Below are positions 1 to 8,670 of a DNA stretch of 64,000 nucleotides, piece after piece. Every line of letters begins with the position of its first letter. Within the stretch, counting starts at the first letter, position 1. The position numbers were made by a program, and so were the translations under genes. Under the pieces are notes generated by a model. The model searched no databases and was not told the origin of the DNA. It saw nothing but the letters and a program-made list of their open reading frames with translations. The DNA comes from Gordonia sp. PDNC005. GTDB taxonomy: Bacteria > Actinomycetota > Actinomycetes > Mycobacteriales > Mycobacteriaceae. Where the stretch lies: assembly GCF_016919385.1 (NCBI RefSeq), contig NZ_CP070351.1:2356001-2420000 (forward strand). The letters run 5' to 3'.

Positions 1-1
1 G

Positions 2-334
2 ACAAGACTCGACGAGGCACGTGACCAGAACCCGAACTCGTTCACGCCGAACGGATACACGGTCACCGCGCTGCAGGCGGCGGCATCGTCCGTCCTTCAC
101 GCTCAAGGCGACGGAGCAGACCACCTCCGGGACGGTCTCCACACCGCGATCAGGATCGGCGACGACACCGATACCGTCGCGGCGATCGCCGGCGGACTTC
201 TCGGTGCACGGTGGGGTCGATCGGCGATCGACGAGCAGTCGCAGGCCGACATCCACGGTTGGCCGATCCGGTCCGGTGTGCCTGCACGAGTTGCGGGTCT
301 GGTGACGCTCGCCGACGGACTCGTCGGCGCGTGA
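2..334 (+). CDS. ADP-ribosylglycohydrolase family protein, C-terminal part
   Basis: The open frame enters from the left edge and ends at TGA 332-334, leaving about 110 C-terminal residues. They contain the family's second metal-binding signature, GDDTDTVAAIAGGLLGARWG, where the acidic residues and Thr coordinate the binuclear Mg site of DraG/ARH enzymes, followed by an HGWP-like tail. Family members remove ADP-ribose from proteins or small molecules in the cytoplasm. The substrate cannot be told from this fragment, and the N-terminal half with the first metal motif lies outside the window. The frame is confident because the motif is long and specific. Confidence 0.85.
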   Translation, partial: TRLDEARDQNPNSFTPNGYTVTALQAAASSVLHAQGDGADHLRDGLHTAIRIGDDTDTVAAIAGGLLGARWGRSAIDEQSQADIHGWPIRSGVPARVAGLVTLADGLVGA

Positions 335-352
335 TTCACGTCGTCTGATCGG

Positions 353-379
353 TTGACCGCGTCTGTCGGACTCTACGAT
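353..379 (+). promoter_or_regulatory. Putative leaderless promoter of the excalibur gene
   Basis: TTGACC at 353-358 and TACGAT at 374-379 resemble -35 and -10 boxes, although the 15-base spacer is short. The -10 box ends seven bases before the GTG start at 387, which would put the transcript start on the start codon. No Shine-Dalgarno sequence is visible. Leaderless mRNAs are common in mycolata. Confidence 0.45.
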
Positions 380-386
380 CAGCGCC

Positions 387-1118
387 GTGACGAACCCATT
401 CGCCAACCCTTTTGATCCCAGCAACACCGGCGGCGGCGGATTCAACCCGCCTCCGCCGACACCACCGGTTCCGCCGCCTCCGGCGCCGGGCCCGTCCGAG
501 CCGAACAGGCCAGGTACCGCGGCCAAGATCGGCGGCTGGGTGCTCTTGGTGCTCGGAGCGATCGGCGTGCTCGCGTCGTTCACGGCGTGGAGCGAACCGA
601 TGCAGGCGATCGGACAGCTCTTGTTCTGGGGCGCCGTCGGTTTCCTCGGGTCGACACTGATCTGGCGCCGGTGGCCGTGGAAGATCGGCGGACCCGTGGC
701 CGCAGGCCTGATCGTCGTGAGCTTCGTCCTCATCTGCCTGGCCGGCCCCGCCGACAAGACGCCCACGCCGGCACCCCTGCTGGACACGTCGTCGTCGAGC
801 ACCGCCGTCTCGACGACCACGACCACAGCCACGTCGACGGTCGTGTCGTCGACGACGGTCACCGTCACCGCCGAGACCTCGTCGACGACCCCGGCGGAGG
901 CGACCACCGCGGAACCCGACGTGGATGTCGACACACGTGCACCGCGCCGAACCACACCGGTCTACACGCCGCCGACCACTGAGGACACCGGAGCCGCGTA
1001 CTACCCGAACTGCGCGGCCGTCCGCGCCGCCGGAAAGGCTCCGCTCTACCAAGGTCAGCCGGGCTACAGCACCGATCTCGATCGTGACCGGGACGGTGTC
1101 GCCTGCGACGGAGGCTAG
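387..1118 (+). CDS. Membrane protein with C-terminal excalibur calcium-binding domain
   Basis: This 243-residue protein starts at GTG. Residues 1-45 are a Pro/Gly-rich cytoplasmic tail. Three hydrophobic helices follow (about 50-70, 75-95 and 100-120), then a Ser/Thr-rich low-complexity linker (about 130-195), then a C-terminal excalibur domain with its conserved Cys pair and DRDRDGVAC motif. Three helices would put the linker and calcium-binding domain outside the membrane. Excalibur domains are found in secreted or surface proteins of actinobacteria and firmicutes, and no enzymatic role is visible. It is a single gene, followed by a strong hairpin. Confidence 0.8.
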   Translation: MTNPFANPFDPSNTGGGGFNPPPPTPPVPPPPAPGPSEPNRPGTAAKIGGWVLLVLGAIGVLASFTAWSEPMQAIGQLLFWGAVGFLGSTLIWRRWPWKIGGPVAAGLIVVSFVLICLAGPADKTPTPAPLLDTSSSSTAVSTTTTTATSTVVSSTTVTVTAETSSTTPAEATTAEPDVDVDTRAPRRTTPVYTPPTTEDTGAAYYPNCAAVRAAGKAPLYQGQPGYSTDLDRDRDGVACDGG

Positions 1119-1238
1119 CGGCGGCCACTTGCGGCACAAGCCTGTGGATACCGCCCTTGCGCGATCCGGGCATCGCGGCCATCCTTCACTCCACACGAAT
1201 TCGTCGGTGACTCCTGCACGGACCCTCACCGCGAAGCC

Positions 1239-1277
1239 GCGGGCGACGGCCGGTGGCGGGGCCCGGCCGTCGCCCGC
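1239..1277 (+). terminator. GC-rich hairpin after the excalibur gene
   Basis: A perfect 15-base-pair stem (arms 1239-1253 and 1263-1277, 9-base loop) lies about 120 bases after the excalibur stop and 65 bases before the SNF2 start. There is no U-tract, as is usual for actinobacterial hairpin terminators. Confidence 0.5.
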
Positions 1278-1341
1278 AGTCCAACGTTCCGGTGGACGAC
1301 GCGGACAGCGGCGGCTCGCACCTCCACTATCCTGAACGTCG

Positions 1342-4300
1342 ATGAACTACCCCGCAGAGTGGACCGACGACCGGATCGACGCGATCCTCACGATGTTCGA
1401 CAACCCCACACTCGCTCGCGGCCGCGACTACGCGTTCAAGGGCATGATCGACGACATCACCTGGGTCGGCAACACTGTGTCGGGATACTCGGAGGGGTCG
1501 GGCCGAAAGCGGTATCGCTGCCGGGTGGCGGTCACCTTCGGGTCACGCGCTCGCGCGGTCGCCTCATGCACCTGTCCGGTGTCACAGAACTGCAAGCATT
1601 GCGCCGCGCTGATCATCGCGGCGACCAGCGACGCGATCCAGGCGGGCTTGCCCGCCGACGACTCGTCGATGCTGACGCTGTCGCGATGGCGGACACTCGT
1701 CGCCGAGATCGCCGCCGACACCACCCGCGTCGAAACGCGTGCGCTGCCGGTCCGCCTCGTGTTCACCGAGGAGTACACATCTACCGCGTCCTCGGTGAAG
1801 GTCCGGCCGACTGTGCTGTCGTCGACGGGCCGATGGGTCTCGACGCGAGTCACATGGAAAAAGCTCGTCAGCGGCCAGCACGTCGACCCGGTCGTGGGCC
1901 TGGACCCGCTCACCCGGCTGGCCGTCGTCCTGTCCACGGCCCGCGGGAACGGCCCGAACGACGAGTCGATGTCACTCATGTACGCGCCGAGCATCTTCTG
2001 GTCCATCCTTCGGGAGGCGGTCGACGCCGGCGTCGAGCTGAGGTACAGCCACACCCATGGACGCGACCTGCCCGTCGACATGGATGCTCCGATCACAACG
2101 GCCTTGCGCGTGGAGCCGTCCGACTCCGGGGTCGCTGTTGGACTCCAGGTGCTCATCGACAGTCGGCCCGTGTCGACCACGGATGGGCACCGGCGCTTGA
2201 TCGGCAGGCCGCGGGTGCACGGCGTCGCGGCCGTCCTCGACGGGATCGCTCACCTCGGGCGACTCCCCGATCTCACCCCGACCGAGTCGATGCTTCTCGT
2301 GTCCGACGAGCCCCTCCGCGTCGCCGAATCGGAGATCGACGAGTTCCGCGACGCCCTCGCGTCGGTCGCACCGGAGCGAGTCATCGATGTTGCGCCCGAC
2401 GCGTTCCCCGCCGCCACGGTGACCGGACCGTTTCCCGTCCTGCGTGTCGGTACGCGGGAGACGATCACCGCCGATTGGCTCATCGGCTACGAAATCGACG
2501 GCGAGGTCGTCGAGTACCCGCTCGACGGCGGCGTTTCAGGGCGATATCGCACCCCCGGCGACGAAGCGGCGATGTGGGATCAATACCGTCCGCAGCTCGA
2601 AGCCGTTGCTCGCGCAGGTCACGGGTGGGTGGCTGCCGCCGCACAACGACTGCAGGCCGAGCTTCCCCGCTGGCGCGGTGACTTCAAGAAGTACAACCGC
2701 CTGTACGCGGTGCTCCGGCAGCTGCAGGGCGGGTGCAGCGTCGACGCCGCGTTCGTGTCGGCGCCCGCCCACCTTCGCACGTCGACGTCCCATTTCAGCC
2801 AGATGGAGGCCGCTGTGCTGTGGGCCGAGGTGATCCCGCAGATCACCGACGGAACGGACATCCGGGTGGTCACCGACGGGCCGACGCCGGCCTTCCGCCG
2901 TGCGGAGGACGCTCCGACACTTCACTTTTCCGGCGACGCGACGACCGACTGGTTCAACCTGACCATCACAGTCGACGTCGACGGCCACAAAGTCCCTCTC
3001 CCCGAAGTCATCTCCGCCCTCGCCGGCGGCCAGACGCACATGATGGTGGACCACAGCACGTACTTCTCCCTCGACGTCCCGGAACTGGCGACACTCCGGG
3101 AACGCCTCGAGGAAGCGCGGGACATGGGCGAACTCGAGGGCGACCACGCGTCGTCGCAGAGCCTCAACGCGAGCCTGTGGGACGAACTCCTCGAACTCGG
3201 AGTGGTGGACGAACAGCTCGCCGCGTGGCGCGATCGGATGTCGCGGCTGGCGCGCGCCGAACCACCCGAACCGGTCACACCTCCGGTCGGTCTGCGCGCG
3301 CAATTGCGCCCCTACCAGCAGGACGGGCTCGACTGGCTGTCGTTCCTCTGGGACAACGGACTCGGCGGCGTGCTCGCGGACGACATGGGCCTGGGCAAGA
3401 CGGTCCAGACCCTCGCGCTGATGCAGCGCGCCGTCGACGCAGATCCGACCGCGAGGTTCCTGGTGATCGCGCCGACGAGTGTCATCTCCAACTGGGCCGC
3501 CGAGGTGCGACGGTTCGTTCCGGACCTCGACGTCATGACCGTCACGGCGACCGAGAAGCGGTCCGGGTCGCCGCTGCACGACCGCGTCGGAAACGCGAAC
3601 GTCGTCGTCACGTCGTACGCCCTCCTCCGACTCGACGTCGACGCCTTCGCTGCCATGCCGTGGGACGGCGCCGTGTTCGACGAAGCGCAGTTCTTGAAGA
3701 ACCACAACGCGAAGACGCACCAGGCGGCGCGACGGCTCGACGCACCGTTCAAACTCGCGATCACCGGCACGCCGATGGAGAACCGGGTGATGGAACTGTG
3801 GTCGCTGGTGTCGATTGTGGCGCCCGGGCTCTATCCGTCTCCACTGTTGTTCAAGGACCATTTCGCCGGCCCGATCGAGAGCGGACAGGCGCCGGAGAAA
3901 CTCGAGCTTCTCCGGCGACGAATCCGCCCGATCATGCTCCGCCGCACCAAGGGCCAGGTGCTCACCGATCTCCCCGAGAAGCAGGAGCAAGTGCTGCACC
4001 TCGAACTCGAGTCGGCGCACCGCAAGGTGTACGACACCCATCTGGCCCGCCATCGGCAGGAAACGCTCGGGCTCCTCGACGACTTCGACGGCAATCGCAT
4101 TCAGATCCTGCGAGCGCTCACCCGGCTCCGGCAGCTGAGTCTGCACCCCGGCCTGGTCGACGACGAGCACACCGCTGTGACGTCCGCCAAGATCGAATAC
4201 CTCGCCGAACAGTTGCCGATCTTGATCGACGAGGGTCACAGCGCGCTGGTGTTCAGCAGTTTCACCGGCTTTCTCGGCCTGGTCGCCGCTCGCCTGGACA

Positions 4301-4692
4301 AGGCAGGCATCGCGTACAGCTACATCGACGGATCCACTCCGGTCGACAACCGCGCGGATCAGATCGAGCAGTTCACGCGGGGCGCCACCCAGGTGTTCCT
4401 CATCAGCCTCAAGGCGGGCGGATTCGGGCTCAACCTCACCGCCGCCGACTACTGCTTCCTCGCCGACCCGTGGTGGAATCCGGCCGCGGAGGCGCAGGCC
4501 GTCGACCGCGCGCACCGCATCGGGCAGCATCGCGCCGTCACCGTCTATCGCATGGCGTCCGTCGACACCATCGAGGACAAGGTCATCGAGCTGCAGAACC
4601 GCAAAAGGGAACTGTTCAACGCTCTGATCGACGACGGCGAAGCGTTCTCCGGGGCCATCACGGCCGACGACGTGCGCAGTCTGTTCTCGTGA
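1342..4692 (+). CDS. SNF2-family ATP-dependent helicase with SWIM zinc finger
   Basis: This 1116-residue protein is a bacterial SNF2/Rad54-type DNA translocase. A SWIM zinc finger sits near the N-terminus (C76, C78, C84, H86, CxCx5CxH). A long middle region of unknown structure follows, and a two-lobed SNF2 motor fills the last 470 residues. Motor motifs are Walker A DDMGLGKT near 680, DEAQ near 780, and QAVDRAHRIGQ near 1052. Such enzymes move along duplex DNA and remodel protein-DNA complexes; bacterial ones are linked to repair or RNA polymerase recycling, and the target here is unknown. TATCCT at 1328-1333 lies eight bases before the ATG, suggesting a leaderless transcript. It is followed by an unknown coiled-coil protein on the same strand. 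Confidence 0.9.
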   Translation: MNYPAEWTDDRIDAILTMFDNPTLARGRDYAFKGMIDDITWVGNTVSGYSEGSGRKRYRCRVAVTFGSRARAVASCTCPVSQNCKHCAALIIAATSDAIQAGLPADDSSMLTLSRWRTLVAEIAADTTRVETRALPVRLVFTEEYTSTASSVKVRPTVLSSTGRWVSTRVTWKKLVSGQHVDPVVGLDPLTRLAVVLSTARGNGPNDESMSLMYAPSIFWSILREAVDAGVELRYSHTHGRDLPVDMDAPITTALRVEPSDSGVAVGLQVLIDSRPVSTTDGHRRLIGRPRVHGVAAVLDGIAHLGRLPDLTPTESMLLVSDEPLRVAESEIDEFRDALASVAPERVIDVAPDAFPAATVTGPFPVLRVGTRETITADWLIGYEIDGEVVEYPLDGGVSGRYRTPGDEAAMWDQYRPQLEAVARAGHGWVAAAAQRLQAELPRWRGDFKKYNRLYAVLRQLQGGCSVDAAFVSAPAHLRTSTSHFSQMEAAVLWAEVIPQITDGTDIRVVTDGPTPAFRRAEDAPTLHFSGDATTDWFNLTITVDVDGHKVPLPEVISALAGGQTHMMVDHSTYFSLDVPELATLRERLEEARDMGELEGDHASSQSLNASLWDELLELGVVDEQLAAWRDRMSRLARAEPPEPVTPPVGLRAQLRPYQQDGLDWLSFLWDNGLGGVLADDMGLGKTVQTLALMQRAVDADPTARFLVIAPTSVISNWAAEVRRFVPDLDVMTVTATEKRSGSPLHDRVGNANVVVTSYALLRLDVDAFAAMPWDGAVFDEAQFLKNHNAKTHQAARRLDAPFKLAITGTPMENRVMELWSLVSIVAPGLYPSPLLFKDHFAGPIESGQAPEKLELLRRRIRPIMLRRTKGQVLTDLPEKQEQVLHLELESAHRKVYDTHLARHRQETLGLLDDFDGNRIQILRALTRLRQLSLHPGLVDDEHTAVTSAKIEYLAEQLPILIDEGHSALVFSSFTGFLGLVAARLDKAGIAYSYIDGSTPVDNRADQIEQFTRGATQVFLISLKAGGFGLNLTAADYCFLADPWWNPAAEAQAVDRAHRIGQHRAVTVYRMASVDTIEDKVIELQNRKRELFNALIDDGEAFSGAITADDVRSLFS

Positions 4693-4711
4693 GCCCACTC
4701 CTCGACTCGCT

Positions 4712-4731
4712 GTTCGCACACCCGTGCGAAC
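4712..4731 (+). terminator. Short hairpin after the SNF2 gene
   Basis: A perfect 8-bp inverted repeat (GTTCGCAC / GTGCGAAC with a 4-base loop) lies 20 bases past the SNF2 stop and just before the next promoter. It could be a weak terminator or an operator. There is no U-tract. Confidence 0.35.
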
Positions 4732-4737
4732 AACGCC

Positions 4738-4766
4738 TTGCCCGTGTGAGACAGTACTCATAGAAT
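4738..4766 (+). promoter_or_regulatory. Sigma70-type promoter for the 4791 gene
   Basis: TTGCCC (4738-4743) and TAGAAT (4761-4766) are separated by 17 bases. They are followed by a GGAAGGA ribosome-binding site at 4776-4782 and ATG at 4791. The spacing and the RBS support an independent transcript for the 4791-6667 pair. Confidence 0.55.
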
Positions 4767-4790
4767 CCACTGCCTGGAAGGAATCACGCC

Positions 4791-5510
4791 ATGCCTCCAC
4801 GCCGTCGTTCGGCCCCCGCGTCGGAATCGCTGACACCTGACGACCTCGCGAGGTTGGCGACCGCGCTGGAGGCCGGCAAACGAGCGACTGTTTATCTCCG
4901 GGAGGGGATGTCGGGCCTAGGTCTCGCCGAGGGAGCGTCGGCGCGCGTCATCTCGATCGACGGCTCCACGCTCACCGTGAGCCCGACGGGCGTCGACGAC
5001 GAGCTGCCTTTTGAAGCGGATGAGCTGCGGATGTCCAAGAAGGCGCCGCCGAAGCCCGAGGTCGCGAAACCCAAGCGTCAGGCAAAACCCAGGACTGCAT
5101 CGGCGGGTGCCAGCGCACCGACGGCGCCCACCCGTACCGCGGATGCCCAGCGAAGCGCCGCACCGGCGCCGCAGCCGACCGACGCACCGCCGAAGCAGAC
5201 GCCGAAACCTGCGGCCAAACGTGCGGCAGCGAAGAAGGCGACCGCGTCGGTCAGCGTCACGATCCACGGAACCGCCGACAACGAATGGTCGGTGTCTCTC
5301 GTGCGGGGTGCACGCAAGCCGCAACGTTCCCGTCCGGTGACCCCTGAAGCCGTCGACGCCGCGATGCGGAGCCTCGGCGACGCCCCTGCGCACGAGGCAG
5401 TGACGGCGCTCCTCAACGCGGCCCGCGAGGAGGCCCAACGTCGCGTTGAACAACTGAGCCGCGAACTCGACGAAGCGCGCCAGGCGCTCGCCGCACTCGA
5501 CTCGCCGTGA
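4791..5510 (+). CDS. Actinobacterial protein of unknown function, basic Pro/Ala linker and C-terminal coiled coil
   Basis: The protein has 239 residues. Residues 10-85 form a compact N-terminal domain, about 86-155 is a Lys/Pro/Ala-rich disordered linker, and 155-185 is a small beta-rich segment. The last 55 residues are charged and Ala-rich with heptad character, suggesting a coiled coil. I recall similar actinobacterial proteins labelled DUF6319, but this is unverified and no function is claimed. The basic linker could bind nucleic acid or an acidic partner. It has its own promoter and RBS and overlaps the following MFS gene by four bases (GTGA), so the two are translationally coupled. Confidence 0.75.
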   Translation: MPPRRRSAPASESLTPDDLARLATALEAGKRATVYLREGMSGLGLAEGASARVISIDGSTLTVSPTGVDDELPFEADELRMSKKAPPKPEVAKPKRQAKPRTASAGASAPTAPTRTADAQRSAAPAPQPTDAPPKQTPKPAAKRAAAKKATASVSVTIHGTADNEWSVSLVRGARKPQRSRPVTPEAVDAAMRSLGDAPAHEAVTALLNAAREEAQRRVEQLSRELDEARQALAALDSP

Positions 5511-6667
5511 CGAGTCCCGCGACGTCGGAGCGGCGCCCACTCCTCATTGTCTTGGCGCTTCTGTTCACCACCGGCTGGGCGACGAATCACTTCGTCGCGA
5601 TGATGCCGGTCCTTCACGAGCGCAGCGGCATCTCTGATGCGGCGCTGGAAGGAGCGTTCGGGATATACGCCGTCGGCCTGCTCCCCGGACTGCTCACCGG
5701 TGGCGGGATCTCCGACCGCGTCGGCAGACGTCCCATCGTCTTGTCCGGTGCGGCGGGGGCGGCGCTCGGCAATCTCCTGATGCTGGTGTGGCACACCGAG
5801 CCGGGAGTGTTCGTCGGGCGGTTCGCGGTCGGTCTCGGTGTCGGGCTCGCCGTCAGCGCAGGCACAGCGTGGGCCGCCGATCTCGGTGGAGGGCGGGGGA
5901 CGGTCGCGGCCGGAGCGACATTGACCGCCGGATTCGGCATCGGCCCTCTGGTCTCCGGCCTGATCGCCCAGTTCAGCGGGTCGGCGTCCGTGGTCGCACC
6001 GTTCGTCGTGACCGTGACCGGCTCCGCATTGGCTGTCGTGGCCGGATTCAGTGTCCCTTCGGAGCGACACACCCCGGCTGCGCGTTCACGCCGCGACGAC
6101 GAGAACACGCGCAGCCTGCGCCGCGCACTGGTGACCAGCCTCCCGATGTCCCTCTGGGTGTTCTCCGCCGTCACGACGTCGGTCGTGACGATGGCCGCCC
6201 GCATGTCCGACTTCGACGGCCCGTGGGTGCCGGGTGTCGCTGCGGTTCTCGCTCTCGGGTCCGGCGTAGCGATTCAGGTGCTCGCACGGCGAGGCGGATG
6301 GGGCCCTCGCTGCGGCGTCGGGGGCGCGCTGCTCGCCGCCGCGGGCTTCACGGTGGTCGCCGCGTCGGGTTCGGACCCGTCGCCTATCGCCTTCGTGGCA
6401 GCATCTGTCGCACTCGGTTCGGGTTACGGCCTGTGCCTCCGTGAGGGTCTGCTCGACGTCGAGACGAACGCGCCCACCGATCGGGCGGGCCTCGCGACCG
6501 GCGTGTTCTACGTCGGCACATATCTCGGTTTCGGCCTGCCGGTCCTGCTCCGCGCGATCCAGCCTTCGGCGGGCATCACCGCCCCGATCCTCGTGCTCGC
6601 CGCCGGAGCCGTCCTGTGCGCCGCGATTCGCGCATTCCAGATCCGGTCGGGAGTCGTCGCGCGCTGA
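5507..6667 (+). CDS. MFS transporter
   Basis: This 386-residue integral membrane protein has about twelve hydrophobic segments. The MFS loop 2-3 motif appears as GGGISDRVGRRP near residue 65. A charged central loop near 190-205 (SRRDDENTRSLRR) separates two six-helix halves. Its length and motif fit a proton-driven drug or metabolite exporter; the substrate cannot be assigned. The GTG start lies inside the stop of the preceding gene (GTGA overlap). It is nearly tail to tail with dgt, nine bases apart. Confidence 0.85.
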   Translation: MTSPATSERRPLLIVLALLFTTGWATNHFVAMMPVLHERSGISDAALEGAFGIYAVGLLPGLLTGGGISDRVGRRPIVLSGAAGAALGNLLMLVWHTEPGVFVGRFAVGLGVGLAVSAGTAWAADLGGGRGTVAAGATLTAGFGIGPLVSGLIAQFSGSASVVAPFVVTVTGSALAVVAGFSVPSERHTPAARSRRDDENTRSLRRALVTSLPMSLWVFSAVTTSVVTMAARMSDFDGPWVPGVAAVLALGSGVAIQVLARRGGWGPRCGVGGALLAAAGFTVVAASGSDPSPIAFVAASVALGSGYGLCLREGLLDVETNAPTDRAGLATGVFYVGTYLGFGLPVLLRAIQPSAGITAPILVLAAGAVLCAAIRAFQIRSGVVAR

Positions 6668-6676
6668 GACGATCCG

Positions 6677-7939
6677 TCAGCCGAGGTGGGCTTGCACCTC
6701 GGCACTCGACTTGTCGAGGCGTTCGAGGCGCCCCTCGGTCATCGACGCGATCTGGTCGATGACGATGCGTGTGCGTTCGTGGTCGTTCTGCGCCCGATTC
6801 CATCGCGCGGCGAAGAACGGGTCGAGGCCGCCGGGTGAGGTGACGAGCAGCATCTCGGCGACGCGGTGGATGCGCTCACGCTGCCGATCCTGGCGGGCTC
6901 GGTGCCTCGGGTCGGAGAAGATGAAGCGCAATGCGACGGTCTTGAGCACTGCCACTTCGGCGGCGACGTCGTCGGGAACGCAGAGATCGGCGTCGTATCG
7001 GCTGACCGGTTGGAAGTCGACGGCTTTCCGAGTCGAGGTGATCGCGGTCGACGCGAAACGCCCGATCAGTTCAGAGGTGAGTCGTTTGAGGCGCACGGAC
7101 GCATCGAGCGAACCGTCGAACTCACCGAGCCGAGCGAAGATGTCCATCTCAGACAGTCGCTGCGCCGCGTCGACCAACGACTCCCGGTCGTCCCCGCCGA
7201 AGTACTGCATGCCGAGATCTGCCAGTGCCGTCTGGTCGTCTTGTGAACCGAGTTGGCGGAGGTCGATTCGTCCGCCGATCACTCCGTCCTCGAGGTCGTG
7301 GACCGAGTAGGCGACATCGTCGGACCAGTCCATGACCTGTGCTTCAAGGCAGCGTCGGCCGTCCGGTGCGCCGGAGCGAACCCAGTCGAGTGCGGCTTCG
7401 TCTTCGACGTAAGCGCCGTACTTGCTTCCGGGTGCCGAACGCGACCACGGGTACTTCAGCGTGGAGTCGAGGGACGCTCGGGTGAGATTGAGGCCCGCGC
7501 TCTGTCCGTCCGGCCAGAGGATCTTGGGTTCGAGCGCGGTGAGGATGCGCAGATTCTGCGCATTGCCCTCGAATCCGCCTCGGTCGCGGGCGACCTCCTC
7601 CAGCGCACGTTCACCGTTGTGCCCGTACGGCGGGTGTCCGATGTCGTGCGCTAGACCGGCCAGTTCGACGAGGTCCGGGTCGCAGCCCAGACCGACCGCG
7701 ATTCCGCGGCCGATCTGGCCCACTTCCAAGGAATGTGTCAGGCGCGTGCGGGGATTGTCACCCTCACGCGGCCCGACGACCTGCGTCTTGTCCGCGAGGC
7801 GCCGGAGTGCTGCCGAGTGCAGCACGCGGGCGCGATCGCGGGCGAAGTCGCTCCGATGGTCGGTTGTGGGATCGACGACGGCGAGCTTGGGCGCTTCGGC
7901 CACCATGCGTTCGACGTCGTCTGCGCTGTACACCGCCAT
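6677..7939 (-). CDS. dgt: Deoxyguanosinetriphosphate triphosphohydrolase-like protein
   Basis: This cytoplasmic HD-superfamily dNTPase splits dNTPs into deoxynucleoside and triphosphate and so tunes dNTP pools. The HD metal motif is visible as RLTHSLEV followed by [14 protein letters not shown], and the protein begins with a typical [20 protein letters not shown] segment. I chose the ATG at 7939 (420 residues). A GTG at 7996 would add 19 atypical residues, overlap the upstream cold-shock gene, and has no RBS. It is probably co-transcribed with that gene, 37 bases upstream. In M. tuberculosis dgt likewise lies on the glyS side of this core region. Confidence 0.9.
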   Translation of the reverse strand: MAVYSADDVERMVAEAPKLAVVDPTTDHRSDFARDRARVLHSAALRRLADKTQVVGPREGDNPRTRLTHSLEVGQIGRGIAVGLGCDPDLVELAGLAHDIGHPPYGHNGERALEEVARDRGGFEGNAQNLRILTALEPKILWPDGQSAGLNLTRASLDSTLKYPWSRSAPGSKYGAYVEDEAALDWVRSGAPDGRRCLEAQVMDWSDDVAYSVHDLEDGVIGGRIDLRQLGSQDDQTALADLGMQYFGGDDRESLVDAAQRLSEMDIFARLGEFDGSLDASVRLKRLTSELIGRFASTAITSTRKAVDFQPVSRYDADLCVPDDVAAEVAVLKTVALRFIFSDPRHRARQDRQRERIHRVAEMLLVTSPGGLDPFFAARWNRAQNDHERTRIVIDQIASMTEGRLERLDKSSAEVQAHLG

Positions 7940-7976
7940 AGGCGGGTCAGCAGCGAACCGACCAGCAGGTCCGGAA

Positions 7977-8489
7977 TTAATCGTTCGACCACCCACGCGC
8001 AGCGGCGAGGTCGAGGATCCGCGAACGGATCGCCGTGATCTGACGCGCGGTCAGGTCGGGCGACGAATCGAGGAGCAGCTCGGTGATCTCGTTCGACAGC
8101 GGGCCGCCTGCGTTGCGACTCGGACGACGCGGGCCGCGGTCGCCGCCACGATCACCGCGGTCGTTGCGGTCGAAACGGTCACGACGGTCGCCGCGATCTC
8201 CGCGGTCGCGGTCGCCGAAACGACCACGGGTGTCTTCACGACGGTGAGCGCGCTCAGCGGCGGGATCGCCTGCCGGAGCCTCCTCGGTCACCTTCACGTT
8301 CGTGGCCTTCGAGCCACGGTCGGTGCTCTCGACGTCGAACTCCACAACTGCGCCGGGGCGCAGCAGGTTCTCGTCGATGCTGATGTCATTGATGTGCAGG
8401 AACACGTCGTCCCCACCGTCGACCGGTGCCAGGAATCCGAACCCGCGATTCGAGTCGAAATGCACAACCTTGCCGCTGACAGCCACCAC
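7977..8489 (-). CDS. Cold-shock-domain protein with Arg/Gly/Asp-rich linker
   Basis: From the GTG at 8489 the protein has 170 residues. Residues 1-65 are a cold-shock OB fold with RNP1-like RGFGFL and RNP2-like VFLHI motifs. About 70-125 is a low-complexity Arg/Asp/Gly repeat. The last 40 residues form a helical tail ([20 protein letters not shown]). This is longer than the usual 67-residue CspA, and the RGG-like segment should strengthen RNA binding. The start is set by AGAGAGTGAG a few bases upstream; GTG 8486 is equally possible. An upstream extension to 8555 would be atypical and ignores this RBS. Confidence 0.85.
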   Translation of the reverse strand: MVAVSGKVVHFDSNRGFGFLAPVDGGDDVFLHINDISIDENLLRPGAVVEFDVESTDRGSKATNVKVTEEAPAGDPAAERAHRREDTRGRFGDRDRGDRGDRRDRFDRNDRGDRGGDRGPRRPSRNAGGPLSNEITELLLDSSPDLTARQITAIRSRILDLAAARGWSND

Positions 8490-8670
8490 AATCTCACTCT
8501 CTGAATATGCGCCCACATCGCGGACCCCTTGCCCGCGCGGCGCACTCGCCTTCAATCATGCCTTATCAGAGGCTTTCGCACCTAGAGAAAACGCCTGGTC
8601 TAGACGCGAATCACTCCCCGTGTGCATCGCGGTCGGGAGCGCCGCGGATCGGTCCACTACATTCGGCAGG

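Noticed and set aside
790..930. Apparent repeat region
   Set aside because: It is a Ser/Thr-rich low-complexity linker of the excalibur protein, not a tandem DNA repeat.
2536..4836. Very long open frame antisense to the SNF2 gene
   Set aside because: It is an antisense shadow of a high-GC coding region, lacks recognisable domains, and the plus-strand frame has clear helicase motifs.
8490..8555. 22-residue extension of the cold-shock protein
   Set aside because: The cold-shock fold begins right after GTG 8489 and the extension contains that start's RBS.
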